From positions 197,304,103 through 197,368,102 of the forward strand of contig NC_134101.1 of assembly GCF_000715075.1 (NCBI RefSeq): a stretch of DNA of 64,000 nucleotides, in the 5' to 3' direction. This DNA comes from Nicotiana tabacum (lineage: Eukaryota > Streptophyta > Magnoliopsida > Solanales > Solanaceae). The notes under the pieces were generated by a model. The model saw nothing but the letters and a program-made list of their open reading frames with translations, did no database searches and was not told the DNA's origin. The translations under genes and the position numbers were made by a program. Shown in pieces: positions 11,914 to 21,710 of the stretch (the first letter of the stretch is position 1; the number at the start of each line of letters is the position of its first letter).

Positions 11914-12119
11914 AAAGTAAAATGAGAGGGTCTTATAGGTGAAAACCCACACGGGCACCATAAGGCGACGGAAGTTGAGAGAAAGGTAAAAATGAGAGAG
12001 TCTTATAGGGAAAACCCACACGGGCACCATAAGGCGACGGAAGTTGAGAGAAAAGTAAAATGAGAGAGTCTTATTGGTGAAAACCTTTGTAGGCACCATA
12101 AGGCGAAAAGGGAGTGAGA
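11914..12119 (+). repeat. Tandem repeat, three units of ~69 bp
   Basis: Each unit contains AAAATGAGAGRGTCTTAT, then GAAAACCC, then GGCACCATAAGGCGA. Units start near 11914, 11982 and 12051; the third is the most diverged. It lies in the 3' untranslated region of the Ogre/Tat element. The minus-strand open frame over it is a by-product of the repeat. Confidence 0.85.
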
Positions 12120-12821
12120 AATGAACAAATGAGGAAGGTTTATCGAGGAAAACTCTTTGAGACGTTACAAGCCCAACAGGTCTGTGAAATAAAAAATAAA
12201 GTTAGGTTATGGAAATCTTGGCAAAAACAAAAATGAGACAATTGAAAGGAGATTGATTAAAAGACTGGGTTGATTAATCCGAAATGCATACCCTGATCAT
12301 TGGTGCCAGTAACTCCAATCAGATAAGTTTTTATTCTTTCTCAAACAGTCATCCAAAATTGGATTTTTCTTTTCATTCTATAATTGTCGAAATCAACGTA
12401 TTTCGTCACTAATAATCTTATTTTTTTAAAAGCTTTGAGATAAGTTTTATTCCAAACAAACAAGAAGGAATGTCAAGGTATGCTACCAAGATTCAAGGTT
12501 ACAAAATACGGCCACGAAAGGTGGGAGATAAAAGATATGGGTGTAAGAAAGGTGAAATCGAAAGTGGATCAGCAAAGTCGGAAGGGACATATGATTACAG
12601 TTAAAAAGGGTTGAAGGAAAACATACAGAGGGGAATCCTATAGTCAAGGATCAATTACAAGGACAAAACCGTCTTTTCAACCATTCCAAGGCAACAAAGA
12701 GAAACAAAGAGAAGCATCACCATCGGCAAGAATACCCCAGTCAACCACCCTGCTTTAAACTAACGAAGTTTTCTTTGATTTAAAACAGGGGCAAATACAA
12801 TATTTGTGTCAGGAAATACCG
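12120..12821 (+). other. 3' untranslated stretch between the two tandem arrays
   Basis: A-rich non-coding sequence without a supported gene. No further clear repeat was seen. Confidence 0.5.
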
Positions 12822-13500
12822 GAAGAAATTGAAGAAATCAGGCGTCCACCTGGAGAATGAGGATGAGAATCGAAGAAGTCAGGCGTCCACCTGGAGAATG
12901 AGGATGAAGAATTGAAGAAATCAGGCGTCCACCTGGAGAATAAGGATAAAGAATTAGAAGAAGTCAGGCGTCCACCTGGAGAATGAGGATGAAGAAATTG
13001 AAGAAATCAGGCGTCCACCTGGAGAATGAGGATGAAGAATCAAAGAAGTCAGGCGTCCACCTGGAGAATGAGGATGAAGAATCAAAGAAGTCAGGCGTCC
13101 ACCTGGAGAATGAGGATGAAGAATCAAAGAAGTCAGGCGTCTACCTGGAGAATGAGGATGAAGAAAAGAAGAAGTCAGGCGTCCACCTGGAGAATGAGGA
13201 TGAAGAATTAGAGAATTCAGGCGTCCACCTGGAGAATGAGGATGAAGAAATTGAAGAAGTCAGGCGTCCACCTGGAGAATGAGGACAGAGAATTAAAGAA
13301 GTCAGGCGTCCACCTGGAGAATGAGGATGAAGAAAAGAAGAAGTCAGGCGTCCACCTGGAGAATGAGGATGAAGAATTAAAGAAATCAGGCGTCCACCTG
13401 GAGAATGAGGATGAAGAATTGAAGAAGTCAGGCGTCCACCTGAAGAATAAGGATGAAGAAAGAAAAGAAACAGTCAAGGCACCCACCTGAAGAACGAGGG
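12822..13500 (+). repeat. Tandem array of a 42 bp unit, about 15 copies
   Basis: The core GGCGTCCACCTGGAGAAT recurs at 12841, 12882, 12924, 12967, 13010, 13052, 13094, 13136 (one base changed), 13178, 13220, 13263, 13304, 13347, 13389 and 13431, with a decayed unit near 13478. Spacing is 41-43 bp, mostly 42. Because 42 is divisible by 3, long repeat-coded frames appear on both strands; they are not genes. Ogre-like 3' regions are a known source of satellite repeats. Confidence 0.95.
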
Positions 13501-13848
13501 AATGAAATTGAAATATTGAAATCAAAAGCCCGCTCATATGGAAAAGGAGCACACTTAGAATCAATAAAACAGAGGAGTCCAACAGAATCCCTAGCAAGAA
13601 ACAACAAGAGTTCCAAAAGAAATACGGAATAAGCCAAATGCCCAAGAGTCACCAAGATATCAAGACAACAAGAAACGCAAGGGCATGATCTAGATAAGAT
13701 TTTTATAATTCATGTACCATAATCTAGTTTAATTTTTGTATTACCTTGGAAGTAAGGTGTAATAAGGAGGTCAGCAAGCAGTAAAAATAGCACGAAGCAG
13801 CAGTAACATCACAGTCCCACGGTAGTCCCAGCTACCCAAAAAATTCCC
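13501..13848 (+). other. 3' untranslated stretch before the third structured motif
   Basis: Non-coding A-rich sequence. Nothing gene-like is seen. Confidence 0.5.
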
Positions 13849-13916
13849 GAACTACACTGACCTGATTCCTTTATAGCCAAGGATATGTAGGAAACCTTTG
13901 AAGCAGAGGTTCGGTC
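13849..13916 (+). ncRNA. Structured RNA motif, copy C of three
   Basis: Outer stem CTACA (13852-13856) with TGTAG (13886-13890), a compensated change from the CTACG/CGTAG of copies A and B. Inner hairpin TCCTT (13867-13871) with AAGGA (13879-13883). Possible pseudoknot GACC (13859-13862) with GGTC (13913-13916). It ends ~100 bp before the polypurine tract. Confidence 0.6.
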
Positions 13917-14016
13917 AAATCTTTCAAAAATGCTTCCCACGGAGTATTCGAACGGGCAAAAATCGCTCGTATCCGCTCACTTTATCTTTGCACGAAAACT
14001 CTTCGAGTTTCCACAC

Positions 14017-14029
14017 AAAGAGGGGCAGC
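14017..14029 (+). promoter_or_regulatory. Polypurine tract of the Ogre/Tat element
   Basis: AAAGAGGGGCAGC lies directly against the TGTGAGCACG start of the 3' LTR. This is the place and composition of a plus-strand primer. Confidence 0.85.
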
Positions 14030-14538
14030 TGTGAGCACGTGATTTTTGCCTTACGAAAACTACTCAAAAAATAAATCAAAAAATAAAATAAATTTCTTTT
14101 ACTGTGTAATTTTTTTATTTGCGTGGTATTAAATATTTGTGTTATGTCCGTAAATGTTTACTTTGTCATAATAAAATGAAAAAATAAAATAAAATACATA
14201 TTGCATGCATATAGGATTTAATTATGCATTTAAGAGATAATTTAAATAAAATCACAAAAAATATGCATTCGTTCTATTTTTTAAATATGTTACTGTGTGA
14301 TTAATGTTTTGACTATGTGTTAAATAGTTGTTATGAAGTAATTAATATTTTTATGTAAGGTTAAAAATTTTTTTTATAATTTTATTAGGATTTTTTTTAT
14401 TATTAATAATAAAATCAGAAAATAAAATAAAATAGAATGGGAAAATTGGACCTGGATTTAAAATCCAGGCCCAAATCGAATTACCCTTCCACAGCCCAAT
14501 TCCACCACTCCCAGGTCCGGTCCAATTCAAAGCCAGAA

Positions 14539-14690
14539 CCAAACGACGTCGTTTGGTCATCTCTCATCAAGGGCCGTTGGATTAAATCAAATCAACGGTC
14601 AAGATCCCCTGCCCTTAACCCAAGACCCTTACCCGATCTATTGACCCGATTCAGTCCGTCCCCAACTTTAAACCAAACGACATCGTTTGG
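14539..14690 (+). promoter_or_regulatory. Two 18 bp palindromes upstream of the LTR TATA box
   Basis: CCAAACGACGTCGTTTGG at 14539-14556 is a perfect palindrome with a GACGTC core, as bound by plant bZIP factors. CCAAACGACATCGTTTGG at 14673-14690 differs by one base. Both are 70-220 bp upstream of the TATA box. A role in LTR transcription is inference. Confidence 0.55.
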
Positions 14691-14757
14691 TTTAATGAAT
14701 TAATCCTGGCCATCCATTTTACTTGATCCAACGGACGATACCAATCCACCCCACCCC

Positions 14758-14766
14758 TATATAAAT
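14758..14766 (+). promoter_or_regulatory. LTR TATA box
   Basis: TATATAAAT, preceded by C-rich sequence and followed 30-50 bp later by a C run that would sit near the transcription start. Confidence 0.6.
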
Positions 14767-15609
14767 CCCAAACCTTTACCCGGCCCCTAACTGAACACCC
14801 CCCCCCCCTCCCCTACACTGTTCATCATCATCCCCCAAAAACAGACCCCTAACCCTAGCCGCCCCTATTCCCCTTCGCCTGAAACCCGGTGGCATCAACG
14901 CCGCCGGTCACCAAAGTAACACCCCAGAACCCCCTAAACCTCCTCTATCCAAATATGTTATCTGCTTGGTTCGAATCTCCCTGAAGGTTCTCGAATCTTC
15001 ATTTGAAGATTCGAGCCAAGTTCAGATCTAAACCTAACAGTCCCAAATCGACACCATAGCTTCCCCTAGTCACCCTGAGTATGGATCTATCGTTTGTTTG
15101 GTTCGAATCAGTTCGGAACTTCTCGAATCTTCTTTTGAAGATTCAGACCAAACAAGAACAAACTCAGATCCGTTTCAAACTAACACCAAATGACCCCTAG
15201 GCCTCCCTCACCCTTGTGTCATGTTTGGTTCTTCTCGAATCTGACCAGAAATGGTTAAATCCCAAATCGAATTTTTAAGAACCCTAAAAATACCAAACTT
15301 TCGGATTCTGTTCAGATTAAGTAAAGATTGAGGTTCAATCGACCTTAGTCGAAGTATTTTCAGTGGAAAATACTTCGCCTAAGGTCTGTTTGATTTCAAA
15401 CAAAAATCCAAATCCAAGCTGAGTTCGAGTCGGATTAAAATTGAAGATTCAAAGGTATTTTTTTCTATTATTTTGTGTATTCTACGTGTGTTGTTATTTG
15501 TCTTAATAGCTTGTTAATTTTTCATGATTTTATTTGATTAATTCTATCACCTTTGTATCATGCCCGTCTATATGGTCAAATATGAAACTGTTTCAGTTGG
15601 TTGTGATTG

Positions 15610-15663
15610 TTCATAATATAAGTAATCGACTCGATTAAGTTCGTCGATTAGTTATATTATGAA
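15610..15663 (+). other. Long hairpin in the Ogre/Tat LTR
   Basis: Arms 15610-15630 and 15643-15663 pair over 21 positions with one mismatch (G/G at 15622/15651), around a 12 nt loop. A second, shorter hairpin with perfect 12 bp arms and a 2 nt loop is at 14990-15015, and an 8 bp version is at 15125-15144. Confidence 0.7.
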
Positions 15664-18567
15664 TTCTCACTTATGATAATGCTAATAAAAAACAGTCTGC
15701 TTCTATTGTTTTAGACCAATTATGGACAATTGTTGTAGATAATCAGTTTAAATTAATACTCGTCAGTTAAATCACCCTTGTTTACATTTATATGAATCTG
15801 TCAAAATAAGTGTAGTATATATGTTATTGTCTGAACATTAAAGTTTCAGGGCATTGTCAGTATTGACAATGATCCTGTGTTTGTTTGATTTATTGTTCAA
15901 AGTTAAAGCTCAGTTACTGAACTCAGTGTAATATGTTGCTATAATGATTGTTTCTGAATTCAGTATGATTCTATCAATGTTTGATTGAATGTAATTGTGT
16001 TAGGAGTTACCCTTCTTAATCAGAATTCAGTCCAAACTTTAGGATTGGTTATAGCTGCTTAAACAGATTGTAAAATCTGTACTGTGAAATTCTGAGTTTA
16101 AAGGCAGTAATAACAGAATTACAGTAGGATTTCTGGGGTATTTTGGGATAAAACAGTGAGAGAAATATGATATAATAGTGGGCTGATAATGGAGTGTTAA
16201 TGGCTATATTTAAGTAATAAAGGGGGAACAAGGAATAATGGGGCTGCTGAAAATCATGTTAGGATCACATAAAGTATTAAAAAGTAGTTTTAATGGAAAC
16301 TTTCTAATTTTTAAAGGGATAAAGGGTCCAGCCACCATGACAAAGGTGCAACCAGCCCTGTATAAATACAGGAGCTGGACAGCTTAAAAAGGGAGACTTT
16401 AAGAGACCTTAGAGGATTTTAGGAGAGAGTTTTAAGAGAAAAAAAAATCAGTTTTTTCAGGGAATAGGGGCAGTTTTCAGAAGAAGAAAGACAGAGAGAT
16501 AGAGCTTAAGGCAGATTTTAGGAGATTGAAAGAGGAAGTCAAGCAGAAACAGAAATTTGAAAAGAAAGATAGAAAGAAAAGAAAACAGAAACACTAAAAC
16601 AGAATCCTACATCGGAAATTAGTATTGAAGCTGATTCTGTGTTTTTGAAATTGGAAGTTTGTTTTTTTAGTCTACTTTGTTCTAAACCTCAAAAATCAGA
16701 AATATTATTCTTGGTATTGAATCTGTCCGGATTTTTTCGATCTCATTCTTCAGTTAAAAATCTGAAATTTCTTAAAAGTATTTTTACTGTGCATCTGGGC
16801 TCATCGAATCCTATTCTTGTTCAGACTTGTTGTGTTATCGGTATATTCTACTGATTTTGTTACTGCTGCAACTGTTGAAACTTACTTCTTCTACCTCCAT
16901 TTCCAGGTACATATCTTTTTAAATTCTATGTTGGAAAGAGATTCAGTATGACGGATAAATGAAGATTGAATTGTAATACTATCTTTATTCATACGAGTTT
17001 CTTTAATTAAAAACTCAGTTTTGTTTCTGGATCAAATAAGTAGTATATGTTGATAGGATGATTGTAAGTTAAATATCTTTTATTGAAGACTGTATAAGTG
17101 TTGTAACAAAGTTAATTTTATAAATTTTCATTAAATTATAGTTGTGATTAAGATTGTCAAGATAGGAAACATGGCATAAAATGGGCCATTATTTAAATTT
17201 TATGGTGTTGTTAGTTAAGTAAAGGGTAATGTAAAAACATCAAGAAAACTACATTACTAACTCTTATTGTTAAATAAGGTTTAGATGGTATTGATGGTAT
17301 ATGTTTATAAAGACAATAGATGTGCGTATAAACGTTGGTGAAAGGTGATATGATATAGCTTGTTACGATGTTAAAACGTTATGAATGATTACGAAATACA
17401 GTTAAGTTGCATGTAAAGTATTTTTATTGAAGTAACTTGTAACTTCTTTCCTATAAGCTCGATGTCTATCTACCTTCATAAAACAAATTAACCAAATAAT
17501 TAGGCCTATTAGATTAAAAGCGAATATATGATAATGAAAAGAGATGTACAAGCATAAATTGCCACACTTTACATCAATGATAATTAGAAATAAAATTTGC
17601 ATTAAGTGAATAATGAAAATTCTCGGAACATATTTCCTTCCTTTATGAATCATTTATTGTCAGTATCATATGCAATTTATTCTTTGGCATATATATATAT
17701 ATATATGTCATATTTGTTTAAAAATAGTATTAATCATATTTTTATTCTGTTCTTTGAATTTGAATAGTTAGAATGAATATAACCTATATTCGGAAATCAT
17801 AATCGACGAATAACCTTTTATAGATTGCAAATTCTTTTCAAAGAATTTATAGGCCTCTAAATAGGAGTTTTCTCATGATTTTTACATAAAAGAAATACAT
17901 GAATATAATAAACAATTTATGGAAAATCCCTAAACCATTACAAATATTTTGCACAATTAGGGATACGTTCGCGTACCCTGGTTATATTTTTAAAAGTAAA
18001 AATTCGGATTATGCGTACGCGCAATTTCGAACGAATATTTAATAAAAGGATTTTTCCAAAGGCGTTAAATCAATTTCATAAAAACCCGAGATGTACGGTT
18101 CATTATTCAAGAAAAACAAATATTCTTGATTCAACACAATTTCGAAAAATGATTTCTTAATAAATATATTATAAAAAGTTATTGTGTATACGTACGCGTA
18201 ATTCGATTCAAAGAAGGGTCATCAATAAGCGGTAGTAAAAACATGTAACATCAATGTATTTAATAAAATCAAGGTAATTAAGCCAATAATAAAAACAGTT
18301 ACGCGACCGTGCTAGAACCACGGAATCCGGAAATGCCTAACACCTTCTTCCGGATTAACAGAATTCCTTACTCAGGATTTCTGGTTCGCAGAATAATAAA
18401 CAGAGTCATATTCTCCTCGATTCAGGGATTATAATTGGTGACTTGGGACGCCTTAAAATTCCCAGGTGGCGACTCTAAAACAAATAAACAAATCCCGTTT
18501 CGACTGTCCTTCAATTGGAGAAAACTTCCCACGCGCCCCGCGGGCGCGGCAAAAAGGGGGTGCGACA

Positions 18568-18726
18568 CTCATAACATGTACTAACAGTCCTTGGGGAAAA
18601 TGTATTAAATTCAGTTATTTCACTTTTGACTCGTATTGTAATCATTAGATTATGCTTACTATTATTCGCTTACCTAACATGTTGGGTTAGGTGCCACCAC
18701 GACCAACTAAATTTTGCGCCGTGACA
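18568..18726 (+). repeat. Tail of an older chromovirus-type LTR
   Basis: GTTGGGTTAGGTGCCACCACGACC followed by a GCCGTGACA-type end at 18726 resembles the 3' ends of the Tekay-type LTRs at 38792 and 59600. The Ogre/Tat element probably inserted into this LTR. Confidence 0.45.
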
Positions 18727-18862
18727 CAAGATATGCAACAATTTTAGACTATGCTAATTTGTCTAATATAATGTATAAAATAGAATGGAATTATTTTTTT
18801 TTCATTTCGAGAGCAGGAGAAGAAAGAGAGTTGAGAAAAATGGCTTTACACGTATGCATGTC

Positions 18863-19058
18863 CAGAGGTGGATCCGGAATTTAAACTCTATGGGTTCATC
18901 TTTTAAGAGTTTTAGCATTGAAACCATTATATTTTTAAAGTTATAAGTTCATATCTGCTATTTTACAGTCTTAATAAATTTTTACACACAAGATTTTACT
19001 CCACATAAGAAGTTATGAGTTTAATTAAACCGTACTTAATATACTACATACGCCCCTG
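18863..19058. mobile_element. hAT-type MITE
   Basis: 196 bp with ends CAGAGGTGGATC and ...TACGCCCCTG (imperfect inverted repeats), flanked by a perfect 8 bp duplication TGCATGTC at 18855-18862 and 19059-19066. No coding capacity. Solanaceae carry many such small hAT elements. Confidence 0.85.
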
Positions 19059-19439
19059 TGCATGTCATATGATGATTTCGTAACCATATTGTTATAAAGG
19101 GGATATATCATCAATTCATGAGGATATACTAAATTAACTCACCAAACCTTGATTTGTGAGCAATTTTTAACATACTTAAAACCACATAAACTGTTGCTTC
19201 CCAAATTACACGTAAATATACTTGGTCGCCAAGCAGTAAAGTGAAAATTTGGATGTCAAACTTACAAAGACTTAGACTTAATCGTTACCTCAACAAACTA
19301 AAATCTATTATCCGCACTGTTATCAGAGAATGGTGGTTGTTACTAAATTACTATTGCATAATTTAAATAAATAATTAACTAGACTAGTAAGAATGCAAAT
19401 GTTTATGATTAAGATTTAACCAATTGAGATAAAGATTCT

Positions 19440-19930
19440 AGAGTTGTGGTTGATTTACCAATCTTATTGAGTTTGTAGTTACACCCGTTGATCTGAATTA
19501 TTTATAATTCCTAGTTGACCGAATTATTTATATAAATAGCATATTCCCGCAGTACTATCCTCCTATCCAAGATACATTTATCCTATATCCATTTGGTATT
19601 GAATCTATCAGGAACGAATATAGCACGACATTCAACTTACCGAGACTATTAGATATATCTCTATCCTAAACTCAAAATCTTTTCTCGAGACATGAGTTCA
19701 GAAATAAGGCCTCTTTAATTTAAATACGACGTTCCAAGAATAGCATAGATAGCGAAAAAACTAGTGGTCACACAATTCATAAATTAAACTTAGAACTAAA
19801 GAAACAACCAATGATGATAATTTGTATTACTAAAATAATAATAAACCAACGTCAGTATTCATAACAACTATAATCCAAGAATTAAAGTACTCAACCACTC
19901 ATAACTTGTTTGTTTTGTGTGAGGCAAACT
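19440..19930. repeat. Diverged repeat, copy left of the Athila element
   Basis: The part from about 19650 matches 34985-35290 in the same orientation (shared blocks such as AAAATCTTTTC, GGCCTCTTTAATT, CCAATGATGATAATT and AAAGTACT..CCACTCATAAC), with many differences. It is probably part of an old repeat family. Confidence 0.5.
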
Positions 19931-19992
19931 ACCCTAGCCCGTCTTCCTCTCTCGCGAGATGCAGCTAGTGGACTAGCTATCTTTAGCTATTT

Positions 19993-20392
19993 CCAGTAAC
20001 AATTTGACCGGTCATTTCGAACTTTAGCATTTTCGTTTAGCATTTTGAGACTTTGAGTAGCTTCATATGATGCACTGTGACCTGAGTCTATGGTTGGGTT
20101 TGATTTTTGAGAGGTTCAGAGTTGATTTGGAAGAGTAATTCTCAATTTAGAAGTCTTACATTTTAAATAGTTGACCAACATTTGACTTTTGGGTAAACGA
20201 CGTAAAAATTAGGATTTGATGGTTTCAATAGGTTTGTATGGTACAAAGAGAGTGGCTTGGATTGCCAACAGAGAAGAGATGGGAATGTCTGGACTGGGTA
20301 TATTTCGTTTGGGCCTATATAATTGGGCTGAAAAATCATTTGAAGAATAGTTATTGTACACTTGGTTGAGAATTACAATTACAACCTTTTTG
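19993..20392. repeat. Diverged Tekay-type LTR fragment
   Basis: AACAATTTGACCGGTCATTTCGA, then GTTGACCAACATTTGACTTTTGGGTAAACGA, resembles the first 200-300 bp of the LTR at 35924. It runs up to the Athila insertion point. Confidence 0.4.
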
Positions 20393-20397
20393 TCTTT

Positions 20398-21688
20398 TGA
20401 TAGTAGACTATAATTATGCAATTTAGATACTATTTACACTCTAATTTGGCCATACTTTATCAATATTGAATCTTACAAGATAACAAAATGCTCTAATTAA
20501 GAGTTTTATGTTTTGTAGGAGCCACTCCGAGCTATGAGGAAGCTAAAGAGTATTTTGGAGTAAATATGGAGTGTGGAAAGCCAATCGGAGGTTAGCACGG
20601 TCTAAAAGGAGAAATAAAAGCAAGTGGGAAAGTCCCCTCTAGGTGCGCGGCCGTGGATTGACCATGCATTGGGCCACGCACTGAGGCAGAATACTGGGCA
20701 AAATCCGCAGTCAGGTCTGCGGTCCAAGCGGTCGCGGACGAGCTGACAGAAGCCAATAACCCAAAGTCAATTATGTAATTTCTAAGGCAACTAACCTAAA
20801 ACTATATGAAGCCTAATTCGCCCAGAAGAGAAGGAGAGTTATTTTTAGAGAGATTTGAAGGCAAGAACACGGGAGAAAGACAGAGAATTTTCCTTAGAGT
20901 TTTCAACTTCTTCATTTTAACTCCATTGTTGATTATGGCTTTCTATAGTAAATTGTTATCTATTAGTATGGGTAGCTAAACCCATCATCTAGGGTTGATG
21001 GAATCAATTGTTGTATGAAATCCTGACTCTGTTTTGATTTAATCGAGCGGTTTTTACTCTATGATTGTTCAACTACGTGTTGTTTTATGATTAATTGAAA
21101 GGGCCCTTGATTAATCGTGTCTAGTTATCTAGTGTTGCTTGAGAAAGAATACTTGGTTAGATTGTTGTTGAACAACACCACTTTCGGTTAAGTTAAGAGA
21201 TTAATTACATGAATTTAAAAGCAAGGTTAGAGATAACGAAGCTTTGGTAGGATAATTCTGAGTTGCATAAATTATTAACTAGAGTAGTTCGAGAGAATGC
21301 TTCTAGTAAATTATCGTAATTGATCGAGAGATAATTGCGGTAGCCCAGAATCATATTCCTTATAGAGTGTTACGGAGAGATTATAGCTAACGTGTCAGGA
21401 ATTAATCCGACAATTGGGGAAATCAATAACCCTAGACCACTTTACCTTTGAATTCAACTCTATTCTTGATTATTTCTAGTTTTATTGTCATTTTTCCTTA
21501 GTTAACTAAATTCTACTCATTATCCGTTAAAAATATTGCATCCGGGAATTGTTTGAGCTTATCATTAGCAGTGTTAAAAGTTGTAGTAAGTAGGTTAGTT
21601 CCCTGTGAGATTCGACTTCGGACTTGAACTGAATTATATTTGCAGCGACCGCTTAGTCCTATTTATAAGGCATAGTTGGACTTGATCA
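20398..21688 (+). repeat. 5' LTR of Athila A
   Basis: Starts TGATAGTAGACTATAA and ends ...CTTGATCA. 1291 bp against 1294 bp for the 3' copy. It contains a GC-rich block (20640-20740). Confidence 0.92.
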
Positions 21689-21692
21689 AATT

Positions 21693-21710
21693 TGGCGTCA
21701 TTGCGAGTGA
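21693..21710 (+). promoter_or_regulatory. Remnant primer binding site fused to pol
   Basis: TGGCGTCATTGCGAGTGA agrees with the Athila tRNA-Asp-type site (TGGCGCC...) only in the first bases. From TCATTGCGAG on, the sequence already reads as pol, so the deletion junction is inside the primer site. Confidence 0.55.

Larger units (their letters stand above)
1..18567 (+). mobile_element. Ogre/Tat-type Ty3 LTR retrotransposon, 5' end cut by window edge
   Basis: Bases 1-878 repeat 17735-18567, which fixes the two LTRs. Between them, in order, lie an Arg-tRNA-type primer site, an extra ORF1 upstream of gag, gag, protease, RT, RNaseH, a second (archaeal-type) RNaseH, integrase, a repeat-rich 3' region and a polypurine tract. 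ORF1 before gag, a second RNaseH, an intron before pol and LTRs above 4 kb are features of the Ogre/Tat lineage. Over the 833 aligned LTR positions I count 7 substitutions and one 45 bp deletion, so the insertion is fairly young. The 5' target duplication is outside the window, so CTCAT at 18568 cannot be confirmed as its partner. gag is disabled; ORF1, protease and pol are open. Confidence 0.93.
14030..18567 (+). repeat. Complete 3' LTR, 4538 bp, Ogre/Tat element
   Basis: Begins TGTGAGCACG after the polypurine tract and ends GTGCGACA, with TG...CA ends. Its last 833 bp repeat 1-878. It contains a TATA box at 14758, two related palindromes upstream of it, a run of 11 C just downstream, several hairpins, and a second TATA-like TATAAATACAGG at 16361. 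No protein frame with family similarity is present. The 3' LTR lacks the 45 bp found at 455-499. Confidence 0.95.

Noticed and set aside
12822..13500. CRISPR-like regular repeats
   Set aside because: Units are contiguous with no unique spacers and lie in a plant retrotransposon 3' region.
12983..13655. Repeat-coded frames on both strands (KKSGVHLENEDEE type and the reverse RWTPDFF type)
   Set aside because: They arise because the 42 bp unit is a multiple of three; there is no start context or similarity.
3921..13916. Hammerhead ribozyme, because CTGAT is conserved in the structured motif
   Set aside because: The conserved core reads CTGATTC, not CTGATGA, and no GAAA partner box is in place.
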